Source: Chaetoceros tenuissimus (lineage: Eukaryota; Bacillariophyta; Thalassiosirophyceae; Chaetocerotales; Chaetocerotaceae). Taken from it: DNA of 64,000 nt. Shown in pieces: positions 30,298-39,566 of this stretch. The notes under the pieces are model-generated. The model was not told the DNA's origin. It did no database searches and saw nothing but the letters and a program-made list of their open reading frames with translations. Both the position numbers and the translations under genes were made by a program. The stretch's first letter is position 1. Each line of letters begins with the position of its first letter. The stretch is from positions 1,302,001 to 1,366,000 of the forward strand of contig BLLK01000062.1 in NCBI GenBank assembly GCA_021927905.1. Direction: 5' to 3'.

Positions 30298-31680
30298 TTA
30301 ATTATGAGGAACTTGTTTCCTTTGCAGTTTCACTACATAAGGAAAGCATACACAATTAATTTCAGTCTCGGAGACAATGCTTGTAGAACTTGACATTCTT
30401 TCTCGCTGAATATTTATCGCCTCTCCTACATCATCGTTATTCTGTACAATTTTGTGCGCTTGATTTTCCAGCAACTCATCATCTTGCAACGGAGTACAAA
30501 TGGAAATCTCGCTTGTCGAGATGGTGTCTTTCGCAATTGCATCTCCAGTGGAATAATTGGTTTCATCATTTGTTGCTTCATCACTAGCACAATGTGTTAT
30601 TTCAATGTTTTGGACAGGAACGCCATTATCAACTTCTTCATCGTCTTCATCAATTTCAAGATCAAGATTGTATTTTCGAGGCGACCTTGTTGTAGATAAT
30701 TCGATATCATCTTTTTTTACATCATTGCTTTTTGCATTACAATCAAGTCCACCGTGTCTGTGCAAAGAGTCTGACCTACACGACACATTCAATTCATCAT
30801 CATCATCATCATCATCATACAGATTATTCTTTTTGGTGTCAAAAAACCTCAGACTATCCATACGCTTGAGTTTTAAGATATCTTGATACTCTTCTTCAGC
30901 ATCGCCAATTGAATTTTCACTTGCATTCTCATTTTGTGATGATTTCTTTTGAGCAGATTTCTTCTTTCCACCACCGAAAAACTTCTTGATTCCATTTCGA
31001 AACTTTTCTTGCCTCTCCAATTGTTCCAGAGTTTTCTTTCGTTTATGCCTTGAAATGTTTGCCTGTTTTATAGACTTTTGAATATCTACCCATCCAAAGC
31101 CATTTTTACGAAGCATATCTGCACGTTTACTTGCGGGGATTTTCATTTCCACTTGTCGCCTCTTGTGTGTCTTATTACTCTCAAACTCATCCAGGTCAAA
31201 CTTGTCTTCGAAATCATGTTCCCAATCTAAAGTCAATGGCACTCCACATGAAACACCTGGATTTTCACCTGGTATGACGGGATGCTCTCTTATTGTAATA
31301 GATGAAAAGTCAATTGTAACTTTCCTCAATGACTTTGCATCAGGACTTGGGTCGAAGGAACTCATAGAGTGTCTTCGCGTAACGCCTTCACGACCAACAA
31401 GATTTACATTTCTTTTCATCACTCGTACCTTTCTTTTTAAACTAGTAATGTTGCTACTCCTCGAACCTTGTCTACTTAAACTCTCCTCTAGAGATTTCAC
31501 AAGCATGATACTTCGTAGGCCCAGCGCTTCTTCAGAACTAACAACAATACCCATAGTGGTAGAATTCTTCTTGAGAGATTGAAGGCGCCGCCTTTGCCTC
31601 TCGCTTTCATTTTGAATATACTGAAGAGTCTCCTGTGCAATAGAACTTGCTACAGAAGCACAATCCTCTGAGTTCGTCAT
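30298..31680 (-). CDS. IREY-motif family protein, long paralog 2, unknown function
   Basis: 460 residues. N-terminus MTNSEDCASVASSIAQET with the basic ESERQRRRLQSL helix; SIMLVKSLEESLSRQGSRS (57-75); SITIREHPVIPGENPGVS (127-144) then CGVPLTLDW, where the Tyr of IREY is His; MKIPASKRADMLRKNGFGW and IQKSIKQANISRHKRK; then FRNGIKKFFGGGKKKS. After it a long Asp/Glu/Asn-rich tail (about 255-430) with a poly-Asp run, and the C-terminal CVCFPYVVKLQRKQ shared with the 28364 paralog. Tandem duplication with the neighbour is likely, since both have the same orientation, size and block order. Confidence 0.8.
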   Translation of the reverse strand: MTNSEDCASVASSIAQETLQYIQNESERQRRRLQSLKKNSTTMGIVVSSEEALGLRSIMLVKSLEESLSRQGSRSSNITSLKRKVRVMKRNVNLVGREGVTRRHSMSSFDPSPDAKSLRKVTIDFSSITIREHPVIPGENPGVSCGVPLTLDWEHDFEDKFDLDEFESNKTHKRRQVEMKIPASKRADMLRKNGFGWVDIQKSIKQANISRHKRKKTLEQLERQEKFRNGIKKFFGGGKKKSAQKKSSQNENASENSIGDAEEEYQDILKLKRMDSLRFFDTKKNNLYDDDDDDDELNVSCRSDSLHRHGGLDCNAKSNDVKKDDIELSTTRSPRKYNLDLEIDEDDEEVDNGVPVQNIEITHCASDEATNDETNYSTGDAIAKDTISTSEISICTPLQDDELLENQAHKIVQNNDDVGEAINIQRERMSSSTSIVSETEINCVCFPYVVKLQRKQVPHN

Positions 31681-32341
31681 ACTAGCTCGCAGTTTCTTCT
31701 AAATATTCTTTAATTTCAATTGAAATTGTATGTGGAATGTGGTGATGTTTCTCCGTGAGAGAGTTCTGCAAAAATTAAGAACTGGCACAGTAGAAAATAG
31801 AGAACTTCCTGTAAAAATAGATGAGGGATACGAAAATGTCCTCTCGTGCGTACAAAGATATCAATCTAACGGAAGAAAATGGCCTAAATCTAACGGAAGA
31901 AAATGGCCTAAATAGACAATTTCATTTAATTATGGTCCAGAATTATGCAAATTGAAGTATCAGTCAATTGTTTTTGGTAAAAATATTCTAAACCCTCGGG
32001 CAAACTCTGGAATTTAATCATTAATCAGCTAATCATGATGAAATCGCTTACGTCACTCTTCAAAATGTCTTGAAGGAAGACAGAGAAGAATAATCCAATC
32101 ACCTTCATTTTAGATGTGGCGTTGGCTTGGGATTTCGATTACTAGATCGGATGATTGATGATTGATGATCAATCTTCTTCTTGACAACTTCATTCTTTTT
32201 TTCTTTTTGTAGCTTGTCTGTAGTAACAACTTCAAGTACGATATACTCGATCCAAGCATCTCCAAAGATAAAGCTTGATAATAATATTGTTCTAGGTATA
32301 TACAAGGACAATCTAAAACATCCAAAACAAATGAAGATATA
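31681..32341. other. Divergent intergenic region with a tandem duplication
   Basis: 661 bp between divergent starts. A 24-base unit beginning aatctaacggaagaaa is repeated twice without a break (31863-31886 and 31887-31910). A CRE-like TTACGTCA lies at 32048-32055, about 290 bp before the 32342 gene. No gene seen. Confidence 0.45.
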
Positions 32342-33220
32342 ATGCCCATTGCAAAGAACTTAGATACACATCAAGTCATGAGCGATCGAAGCGCTGAAAA
32401 AGAAAACAAAAAAGACTCAATGGAAGATGAAAATCTACTTCCAACGAACGACTCTGCTTGGCCAGACCTAGCTGGTAACAATATAGGTATTAGTGATAGG
32501 AATGAATCCGCAAGTGATTCAGATGAATGGGAAAATCTCTCTGAAGAAAATTTAGATGAGATCACTAATGAACTTCCTAGAGCATCCACAGAAATCGTGA
32601 ATAAGAAGGCTTTCCATAGATGTGCTTCTACACCGGAATTTCACTCTAGCCTCAAAGATGAAGATTCCTATGTCCTTGATTGCAGCACCGACAGTGTTGA
32701 TGTACAATCATTATCTACTCAAGATGATGCAGTCCTGGTCTCTCACAAGACAAGCGCTTCTATGAAGAAAGTGCCATCTTTCAAAGATATTATCTTGTTG
32801 AATGCACAAAAGAAAGAGCAAGAGAAACAAAATAAGTTAGAAGCTATGACCAAACATCAACAGCATATGCGTGAAACTTTCATGCAGCGCCGTAGAGCAC
32901 GTGCTTCGCCTAAGCTCGTAGTGAATCAAATTAAAAGGTGTGCAAAAAGTACCGGCGACTTGCGGTCAATGGTTATTCACGAAGACCCTGAAGATGGTGA
33001 CTTTAGTTGTGGCGGAGGAGGAGGCGGTGGAATTATTCATGAGGATGAGGTTCTTGGAGAGACCGATGCTATGGAGTTTTACAATAGGAAACAAAAGGGA
33101 AATCTGAATAGGCAAAATGGAGCAAAAATCCGTCCAGATGAAGCAAAAAGAAAGGAGTTTATCATGCATAAAAAGAATGCACAGAGAAAGGCCCAGCAAG
33201 AGCGACAGAAAGGAAAATAA
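32342..33220 (+). CDS. Conserved diatom-type unknown protein (GETDAMEFY / RPDEAKRK motifs)
   Basis: 292 residues, single exon. Acidic Ser-rich N-terminal half with RCASTPEFH (about 98-106). A Lys/Gln-rich helix follows KKVPSFKDIILLNAQKKEQE. Then SPKLVVNQIKRCAKSTGDLR, an acidic loop with eight glycines, EVLGETDAMEFYNRKQKG and KIRPDEAKRKEFIMHKKNAQ near the end. I recall similar block orders from other diatom proteins but no functional name. It shows no IREY motif, so it is not a fourth paralog, although it is divergent from that cluster and similar in style (short motifs in disordered sequence). Confidence 0.7.
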   Translation: MPIAKNLDTHQVMSDRSAEKENKKDSMEDENLLPTNDSAWPDLAGNNIGISDRNESASDSDEWENLSEENLDEITNELPRASTEIVNKKAFHRCASTPEFHSSLKDEDSYVLDCSTDSVDVQSLSTQDDAVLVSHKTSASMKKVPSFKDIILLNAQKKEQEKQNKLEAMTKHQQHMRETFMQRRRARASPKLVVNQIKRCAKSTGDLRSMVIHEDPEDGDFSCGGGGGGGIIHEDEVLGETDAMEFYNRKQKGNLNRQNGAKIRPDEAKRKEFIMHKKNAQRKAQQERQKGK

Positions 33221-33375
33221 TTTGTAACATTGTTTCCATTACAATTAATTATTATACATGTTAACGCTAATTGAAATAGTCATGTTCAATCTTTACGAAT
33301 AAAAACAAAGATTCAAAAACGATCTAGCTAGTACCGAGGCTAGAAATCCAAGTACGAGTAAAGTATATCTTAGAC

Positions 33376-34485
33376 TTACTCTTTTGCTTCGAGGTCTTCG
33401 ATAAATTCTTTGATGAGATCGAATGTTGTAAAACTAATAGCAAATGAAACCGGTCCTTTGAGCCAATTCATGCTTAAACCCTTGAATAAACCACCGACGC
33501 CTTGTTCCTTGATGACTTGTTTCATCACTTTGAGCATCGAAGGTGACTTACGGAGATGTTCTTCTTGAACAATGTGCTGCTCTGCTATTTTCGCCGCGTC
33601 TTGTGCAACTTTAGTCTCAACAGATCCTCCAAGAACGTTGATAGAAGTATCCTTAGCTTGTGATAACACACCTACTGTTTGCATTCGCCGCCTTGTCACT
33701 TCAAAAGGATAAGTCATAGATTGAGCAAACAACCCAGACAACCCACCGCATACCATCTTCTCATAGACTGTGGGGTCACGCCTATGACGGTCTAATATAT
33801 ACCTTTTGGACTGTTCATTGATGGCAAATGCGACTCCCGAGTAAGGAAGCATTCCTAGCAGTGTAGGTGTGATGCCTCGGAATAAACCATTCGTACCCCC
33901 ATTGTGATAATTACTCATCAAAACCTTTACGAAGCCATCATTTGGTCCTTTTTTCTTTTTCAACACAGCAAGCTGCGCTCTTGTCAGATCCAGAGGATAT
34001 GTCATCAAAACTGATATTGCTCCAGCTGTTGATCCTGAAATTAAACTTTCTACTGGTGTCAACCCAAACTTTCTATCTTTCTCGTATGTATTCCTTCTGA
34101 TAATACTTTTCTGTTCAGAATTTGGCTCTGTTGAGACATCATGTTCTCTTTCATGCTTGTCCACAAAGATGTACTTGACTTTGTTAAATACCATAAATTG
34201 TATACCTGCGTATGGAAATACACGGATTAAAGTAGCAGTGTTCCCTTTCCATAATGCTGATAAACCCTCTTCCTTGACTATCTTCATAGCAACATTAGGT
34301 ACATCTCGTAAGCGGAAAGGGGTCGATGTGACTTGGTACAAAATTTTTATTCTATCTATGGGGGCTACAAATGTTTTAGCTACCATCCCAGCAAATCCCC
34401 CACTGATGAGATTCTTAATCTCTTTTGGAACGAGTTTTGTCTTTGACTGATGTATTATTTCTTTGGATTCTCGATGCGTAGTCAT
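33376..34485 (-). CDS. Mitochondrial coenzyme A carrier (SLC25A42/Leu5-like)
   Basis: 369 residues with three mitochondrial-carrier repeats. Signature P-x-D/E-x-x-K/R sequences: APIDRIKILYQ (repeat 1), YPLDLTRAQLA (repeat 2) and YPFEVTRRRMQT (repeat 3). The repeat-1 block FVAPIDRIKILYQV and the C-terminal GLSMNWLKGP with ISFTTFDLI closely match the SLC25A42/SLC25A16/Leu5 branch, which imports CoA into the matrix. An insertion of about 45 residues with Lys/Glu precedes the last half-repeat. Head-to-head with panB, 481 bp apart. The substrate is an inference from subfamily likeness. Confidence 0.88.
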   Translation of the reverse strand: MTTHRESKEIIHQSKTKLVPKEIKNLISGGFAGMVAKTFVAPIDRIKILYQVTSTPFRLRDVPNVAMKIVKEEGLSALWKGNTATLIRVFPYAGIQFMVFNKVKYIFVDKHEREHDVSTEPNSEQKSIIRRNTYEKDRKFGLTPVESLISGSTAGAISVLMTYPLDLTRAQLAVLKKKKGPNDGFVKVLMSNYHNGGTNGLFRGITPTLLGMLPYSGVAFAINEQSKRYILDRHRRDPTVYEKMVCGGLSGLFAQSMTYPFEVTRRRMQTVGVLSQAKDTSINVLGGSVETKVAQDAAKIAEQHIVQEEHLRKSPSMLKVMKQVIKEQGVGGLFKGLSMNWLKGPVSFAISFTTFDLIKEFIEDLEAKE

Positions 34486-34966
34486 GATTTTGCCTTACGA
34501 AAATATGCTTTCGTTATATTATAATACTATCGAGATGCAAATTTATATACTAGATCTTATATAGAATAGATGGTATGTATAGTGATTTGAAGAATTATGC
34601 AGTCTAATATATGAACAGAAGGAATATCATGCAGATCTTTCTTTGAATTTCTTGAATTTATGAGAGTGTGTTCTGTGTTGTACTGATTGGCGTTCGGAAG
34701 CTCCTGTTCACTGCACGAAAGTGCCTGAAAACAGAGCAGATTGTGGGCGCGCCAAAACTAGTCGACAATCCAACCCCTCATCTTTTTGGGTGATCAGTGA
34801 TTAACAGAGATCTTCTTTGAAATCCATGTAATTCAACTTGTTCGATGGATTCAAGTATATTCGCAACCTTATGTATACTACATACTCATCATAGGGGCAA
34901 CTGATTTATTCATAGGCATCCTTCGAAGAAACTCCAAACGACCGTAAATAAGCTTCCAAAATTAAA
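34486..34966. promoter_or_regulatory. Bidirectional promoter region, CoA carrier / panB
   Basis: 481 bp between two divergent starts. It holds the palindrome GGCGCGCC (34746-34753) extended on the minus strand to TTTTGGCGCGCC, an E2F-like site near the middle. A possible shared regulator of both genes is an inference. Confidence 0.4.
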
Positions 34967-36064
34967 ATGCTTTATTCCAAGATCTTTTCGCAAAGTCATA
35001 GGTTGTCATCATTTCCATTTCACAAAACATTATCATTGTCGTCATCGATCAAATCAGACGTCCCGAGATCTGTGACAACCTTATCTCTAGCTTCTCAGAA
35101 AAGAAGAGGAAGGAAAATATCCATGGTCACTGCATATGATTTTCCATCCGCTATGCATGTTCAAAGAGCAAATATTGATATAATCCTTGTTGGAGATTCT
35201 TGTGCAATGGTTGAGTTAGGATATGATACAACACAACCCATGACATTAGATCAGATGATCCATCATTGTCAAGCTGTACAAAGAGGGGTCACTGCAAGTA
35301 TGAACAGAAGTAATGATGCAAAGCCAAAGAAACCACTATTAGTTGGCGATATGCCATTTGGAACATATGAGTATAATGACTTGGATATTGCTTTGAAAAA
35401 TGCATATCGTATGGTGAAGGAAGGTGGAATGGACGCTGTGAAGTTAGAAGGAGGAAGTAAGCATCGTGCGGAAGCAATAAAACATGTCGTTGATGGAGGT
35501 GTGGCAGTAATGGGGCACATAGGACTTACGCCTCAAGCAATTTCAGTGATTGGGGGATTTAGAGCACAAGGTCGAACTGCAGCTCGAGCGAGGGAAATGA
35601 TTGACGAGGCATTGAGATTACAAGATGCTGGAGCATTCTGTGTCGTTCTTGAATGTGTTCCTGGAAACGTAGCCAAGGCGGTCACAGATACATTAGAGAT
35701 CCCAACAATAGGCATTGGTGCAGGAAATGGAACGTCAGGACAGGTTCTTGTTTATCATGATATGTTGGGAATGATGAGTCATCCTCATCATGAAGAATTC
35801 ATGCCTAGGTTTTGTAAGAGTTATGCTCAAGTTGGACATGCAATCACAGAAGGATTGGATGCATTCAAAAAGGATGTAGAAAGCGGCAATTTCCCAAGCG
35901 AAGAATATTCTCCATACGTAATGAATGATGAAGAAAAGAAGATGTTCGAAGCTCTTCTCGAAAAGGATGCGGCAGAAAGAGAACGCAAACGTTTAGAAGC
36001 AGAACGGAAATTGAAACAAGCAGACGAATACGAGTCCCTGAGTCTATATGGTGGAAAAGAATAA
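34967..36064 (+). CDS. panB: 3-methyl-2-oxobutanoate hydroxymethyltransferase (ketopantoate hydroxymethyltransferase)
   Basis: 365 residues, single exon. First committed step of pantothenate (hence CoA) synthesis: 5,10-methylene-THF plus alpha-ketoisovalerate gives ketopantoate. The PanB core is clear: ISMVTAYDFPSAMHVQRANI, LVGDSCAMVELGYDTTQPMT, DMPFGTYE, GGMDAVKLEGG, GHIGLTPQAISVIGGFRAQG, VLECVPGNVAKAVT, IPTIGIGAG and GQVLVYHDMLGM. The first 50 residues are Ser/Arg-rich without acids (MLYSKIFSQSHRLSSFPFHK), a likely mitochondrial presequence, as in plants. The C-terminus adds an unusual charged coiled tail of about 50 residues (ERERKRLEAERKLKQ). Confidence 0.97.
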   Translation: MLYSKIFSQSHRLSSFPFHKTLSLSSSIKSDVPRSVTTLSLASQKRRGRKISMVTAYDFPSAMHVQRANIDIILVGDSCAMVELGYDTTQPMTLDQMIHHCQAVQRGVTASMNRSNDAKPKKPLLVGDMPFGTYEYNDLDIALKNAYRMVKEGGMDAVKLEGGSKHRAEAIKHVVDGGVAVMGHIGLTPQAISVIGGFRAQGRTAARAREMIDEALRLQDAGAFCVVLECVPGNVAKAVTDTLEIPTIGIGAGNGTSGQVLVYHDMLGMMSHPHHEEFMPRFCKSYAQVGHAITEGLDAFKKDVESGNFPSEEYSPYVMNDEEKKMFEALLEKDAAERERKRLEAERKLKQADEYESLSLYGGKE

Positions 36065-36518
36065 AAAATGTCTATAATTTCTATTACATTATTTTCTCTA
36101 CACTATTCTATATTGTATCGATATTTAATTGAAATGCAGTTCATAGATCCCTATTGAAAAACTAAATAATTGGTTAGCAAAGAAAAATGATATGAATACT
36201 TTGGAAATGTTCTTTGTCACCGTTGCCGACTAACAGAAAGACTGAATATTTTACTCAGCCGTTAGTCTAGGTACACCACTACAACAACAATAGTTGATGA
36301 ATACCACGCTGAAGGAATGATGCTAGTGACATTGATTTTTATTGCTTGGATAGAACGGACCATTGATGCGTAGATAACTTGCAAATGGTTAGCTGGCCTA
36401 GCGTGGGGCGGCGAACCGCATCTTCAACCACAATGGGCACAGGAATACGACTTGATCTCTTACCTGAATATCTATCAATATATGCATAACATCTGATAAG
36501 TATGAAGAAGGTAGATGC
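36065..36518. other. Convergent intergenic region between panB and DPH3
   Basis: 454 bp. AT-rich first half; a GC-richer patch (ggcctagcgtggggcggcgaaccgc, 36393-36417) stands out. I could not fold it into a tRNA or other RNA. No gene seen. Confidence 0.35.
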
Positions 36519-36845
36519 TTATACATTCAGGCTCTTGCTGACAGATGCTGCCAAAGCATCGTCAACTTTCTTCTCTTCTTTCTCATCTTCTACCGATTCT
36601 TTTTCGTCTTCGTTTTCAGAATCACTTTCATCATCGTCACTTTCAGGTAAAGGCGGTAAGTCTTCTTCGTCATATATAATCTGAATACGGAGTGTACAAG
36701 AAGGACATGGTGCAATATCTTCCCCATCCCACAAGTCTTCAAGTGTGATGCGAAACTTATCTCCGCATGGACAAGGGTAGGTGTAGATCATCTCCTCTTC
36801 GTCATAGTCCAGATCTTCAATTTCTACTTCCTCGTATATAGACAT
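36519..36845 (-). CDS. DPH3: Diphthamide biosynthesis protein 3 (DPH3/Kti11), CSL zinc finger
   Basis: 108 residues from ATG 36845 (an upstream Met would add 7). The CSL zinc-finger is complete: [20 protein letters not shown] with C25/C27 and CPSC with C47/C50, then [14 protein letters not shown]3 supplies electrons to the Dph1-Dph2 radical enzyme that begins diphthamide formation on eEF2, and it also assists Elongator. A C-terminal acidic tail of about 45 residues is longer than usual. Head-to-head with eIF5A, 359 bp apart. Confidence 0.95.
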   Translation of the reverse strand: MSIYEEVEIEDLDYDEEEMIYTYPCPCGDKFRITLEDLWDGEDIAPCPSCTLRIQIIYDEEDLPPLPESDDDESDSENEDEKESVEDEKEEKKVDDALAASVSKSLNV

Positions 36846-37204
36846 GCTGTCAACAACCTGATGCAAATACTACGGAAGCATGAAAAAATGCTTTCTCAAT
36901 TTAGTATTAAAAAGCTTTTGTTTTGGAAAAATATATGATGTGGTTGGTGTGAGGAGTACTGCTTACTTCACAATTCTTTCAAGAGCAAAAATGAAGGGGG
37001 GAGAGAGGCCCTGAGATTCAAAGGGTTATGAGCTCAACAACTTACTTCAAAATGACTGCGGTAGAAAATGAATGGCTTTGAGGCCCTTCCAGACAACCTT
37101 CAATCTGCCTTTGCAAGTTGCAAGTGCAGGAGGAGCGCTATCAGCAAACCTCACTTCCTAGGGAGATCAATTAATTGAACCAACTACTCTAAAACTAATT
37201 AAAG
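36846..37204. promoter_or_regulatory. Bidirectional promoter region, DPH3 / eIF5A
   Basis: 359 bp between divergent starts. Contains a TATA-like gaaaaatatatgatg near 36926-36940 on the DPH3 side. Near the eIF5A start the region becomes less AT-rich. No further gene. Confidence 0.4.
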
Positions 37205-37849
37205 ATGTCTGACGACGAGTACAAGATTGAGACCACCGATGCAGGAGCATCCGAAACCATCCCTATGGAAGCTGGACAGATCAAGAAGGGAGGGTACGTT
37301 TTCTAAGCGACGAGTTCTCAAAAGGTGGCATTGGCTAGTTTCAGACTGATTTTTCTGTCTTATTCCAGTGCCCATCAGGGTTAAATGTGTTTGTCTTGCC
37401 TTTTTTTCCAAACATTCAATCAACATAAATTCTAATGTTTGTTATTATTCTTTTACAGATTCATCATGATCAAGGGACGTCCATGTAAGGTATTAAACAT
37501 TGCTGTTTCCAAGACCGGAAAGCACGGACACGCTAAGTGTAACTTCACCGCTACTGATATCTTCACTGGAAAGAAGCTTGAAGATATGGTACCATCTTCC
37601 CACGGAACCACCGTTCCTATTGTAAACAAGTCCGAGTGGGAGATCATTGACATCTCTGAGGATGGAGAGCTTACTCTTATGGACGAGGCTGGAAACCAAA
37701 AGGTTGATTGTAACCTTCCAACTATTCCAGAGGGATTCGGAGATGAGATCCGTGATGCATGGGCTGACGGAGAGAACACCATCATGGTTACCGTACAGGC
37801 TGCTGTAGGAGAGGAGGCTGTTATTGGATTCAAGAAGGAGAACCCATAA
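37205..37849 (+). CDS. EIF5A: Eukaryotic translation initiation factor 5A
   Basis: Exons 37205-37293 and 37459-37849 (165 bp intron), 159 residues. eIF5A promotes peptide-bond formation at difficult sequences and termination. The hypusine loop SKTGKHGHAKCNF is intact with the modified Lys at 51. The junction codon is the second Gly of QIKKGGF, the classical position of a conserved protein segment. Codon use is strongly biased (GGA, GTT/GTA, ATC, AAG), consistent with very high expression. The gene has an unusually long first intron for this window. Confidence 0.97.
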
Positions 37850-38595
37850 ATTTCCCCTTGTTTCAATAAAAAAAGAAAATTTTCACCAACCTCACATGAA
37901 GTACATGATTAGCCAACGTATCCTTTGTTGAATACTTTGAGTTAAACAACAATAATGGAGTGTTTAATTAATAATGGAGTAGTGTTCTTACTTTTAGTTT
38001 TAGAAGTTTATTAGTCTCTGCATTCATCAGAAGTCTATTTAGGCTGTTTCTACAGTTTCAGGAACAGGTAACGTAGAGCACGGCCTTCTGAGCAAATCAA
38101 TCTTTGATGTTAATGATTCTGTAAATAAAAGAATTATTTGAGTGTCATTGTATCAAGAAGCAGAATTGAAAATTATTTCTTGTCGCCCTTGGGCGTTTGT
38201 ACAGTCCTGAGATTAATGTTTTAGAGAAACCATCTTAGACCGAAGTTGTCTATATCCATATTGACATAGCTCTTTATGTTATATTTTTGGCGGTATGAAG
38301 TCAACATGATTGTAAAGAGTTCGAATGAAAGTTATTTATATTAGCATGATTAGTAACGAGAAGAAAAGTAAACCAAATGAGAACAACATGTGCTACAAAG
38401 AAACTTTTCATATCAAGCATTGCTTAGAGTTTAAGGTACAAAAGTGTGAATCTATTCCATTCCAGTACTTCTCAAAACCAAATTGCAATATCTTTCTTTT
38501 CTTTATTCAGATGACTACTATACATTCTATCCAAGAGATCGATGTCCCAAAAAGTTACAAGTTACAATTGTTTCTATAAATCTCTCTTGATTTGT
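37850..38595. other. Convergent intergenic region downstream of eIF5A
   Basis: 746 bp. A polyadenylation-like aataaaaaaag lies directly after the eIF5A stop (37865-37875). A short GC hairpin (cgcccttgggcg, 38184-38195) is followed by acagtcctgag. An 84-codon plus frame (38325-38579) is not protein-like. A structured non-coding RNA is possible but unsupported. Confidence 0.35.
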
Positions 38596-39138
38596 TCACC
38601 AGCCAGTGAGAGTTTCTTCCTCTTGACTCATCACGAACCATTTTGGTCCAAAACTTTCTCTATTTACTTGGAAAACAATTATCCACGTGACTAAAACAAG
38701 GAAATAAAATGCAGAACCAATAGTGGAACGGAGGACCCACTTTCTCAATTCCGATTTCACTAGCTCAGGATCGACGTCCTCAGCTTGGTCTATAAAAACG
38801 ATTGGTTAAAAAATGAGCTAAGAGAATATGAAAAACTAAATCACATTTTGTGTGTATTTTTCATGGAGCTATACATTCATTGATTGTTTTTGCAGAGTGA
38901 ATACACCAGATCATTATAAATTGAGTATCGACTTACCATTGTCTTCACTCTCGCTCATCATACCTCCTAAAATTCCAGCATTTTCATCATTTTCTCCTTC
39001 ACCATCAGCACTAGTATTCCCATTTCCATACACATCACGAAAATGGTACATCACATTGACTACCCATAGCCATGGAAGTCCAAAGAGACCAATAAAGAAC
39101 ATTTGTTTTGCATTAACGTCAGGCCGTGTTAAACTCAT
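38596..39138 (-). CDS. PEN2: Gamma-secretase subunit PEN-2
   Basis: Exons 39138-38937 and 38789-38596 (147 bp intron), 131 residues. PEN-2 activates presenilin in the gamma-secretase membrane protease. Matching parts: AKQMFFIGLFGLPWLWVVNV followed by FRDVYGN (human YLGGFAFLPFLWLVNIFWFF, then REAF) and, in exon 2, RKWVLRSTIGSAFYFLVLVTW with IIVFQVNRESFGPKW (human ...IVLTSWITIFQIYRPRWG). Between them is an acidic Gly/Asp/Glu insertion of about 30 residues (38-78) absent from animal PEN-2. The C-terminus is slightly longer. Exon 2 has no start codon and was found by joining splice sites. Confidence 0.9.
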
Positions 39139-39566
39139 AATTTTTTGATATGCAGGTCGCTTCTACCAATTTCTTTCACTGGCTTTTCCAAAATTTACAA
39201 AGGTTTCTTCCCTAGCTTTGATCACTGTCAAACATGTATTTAAACTAAACAATAAGATAGTAGTTCTAATGTAATTGCTGGATTGCTCTACCTATGAGAG
39301 GAGAGTGCATTGTGCATAACGAAAAATTAGCCAAAACCTATTATCTTTGTAAACAATGTAAAAGTATGAAAAGGTAAATACCTAGTCTAAAGGGATAGGG
39401 AAAACAACGAAGTTAAAGTGTGCTTCTATTCAATTTTTGAATGAGAATATGAAACTAATAACGCATCTCTATCATACCTTCTCACCTCACCTACAATACC
39501 AGACTTTCACATCTTTCACGCTAGTGCTAGGTTTTTGAATTTTTTTTATCTGAGAGTGAATAGAAT
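39139..39566. other. Divergent intergenic region between PEN-2 and MZT1
   Basis: 428 bp, shared upstream region of two head-to-head small genes. A poly-T run (gaattttttttatc, 39538-39551) lies just before the MZT1 start. No other gene seen. Confidence 0.4.

Noticed and set aside
36393-36417. GC-rich patch that could be a tRNA or small RNA
   Set aside because: No cloverleaf, no TTCRA box and no paired stems of the right length were found. I see no convincing tRNA gene anywhere in the window.
38325-38579. 84-codon plus frame upstream of PEN-2's last exon
   Set aside because: Composition is that of AT-rich random sequence and no conserved motif is visible.
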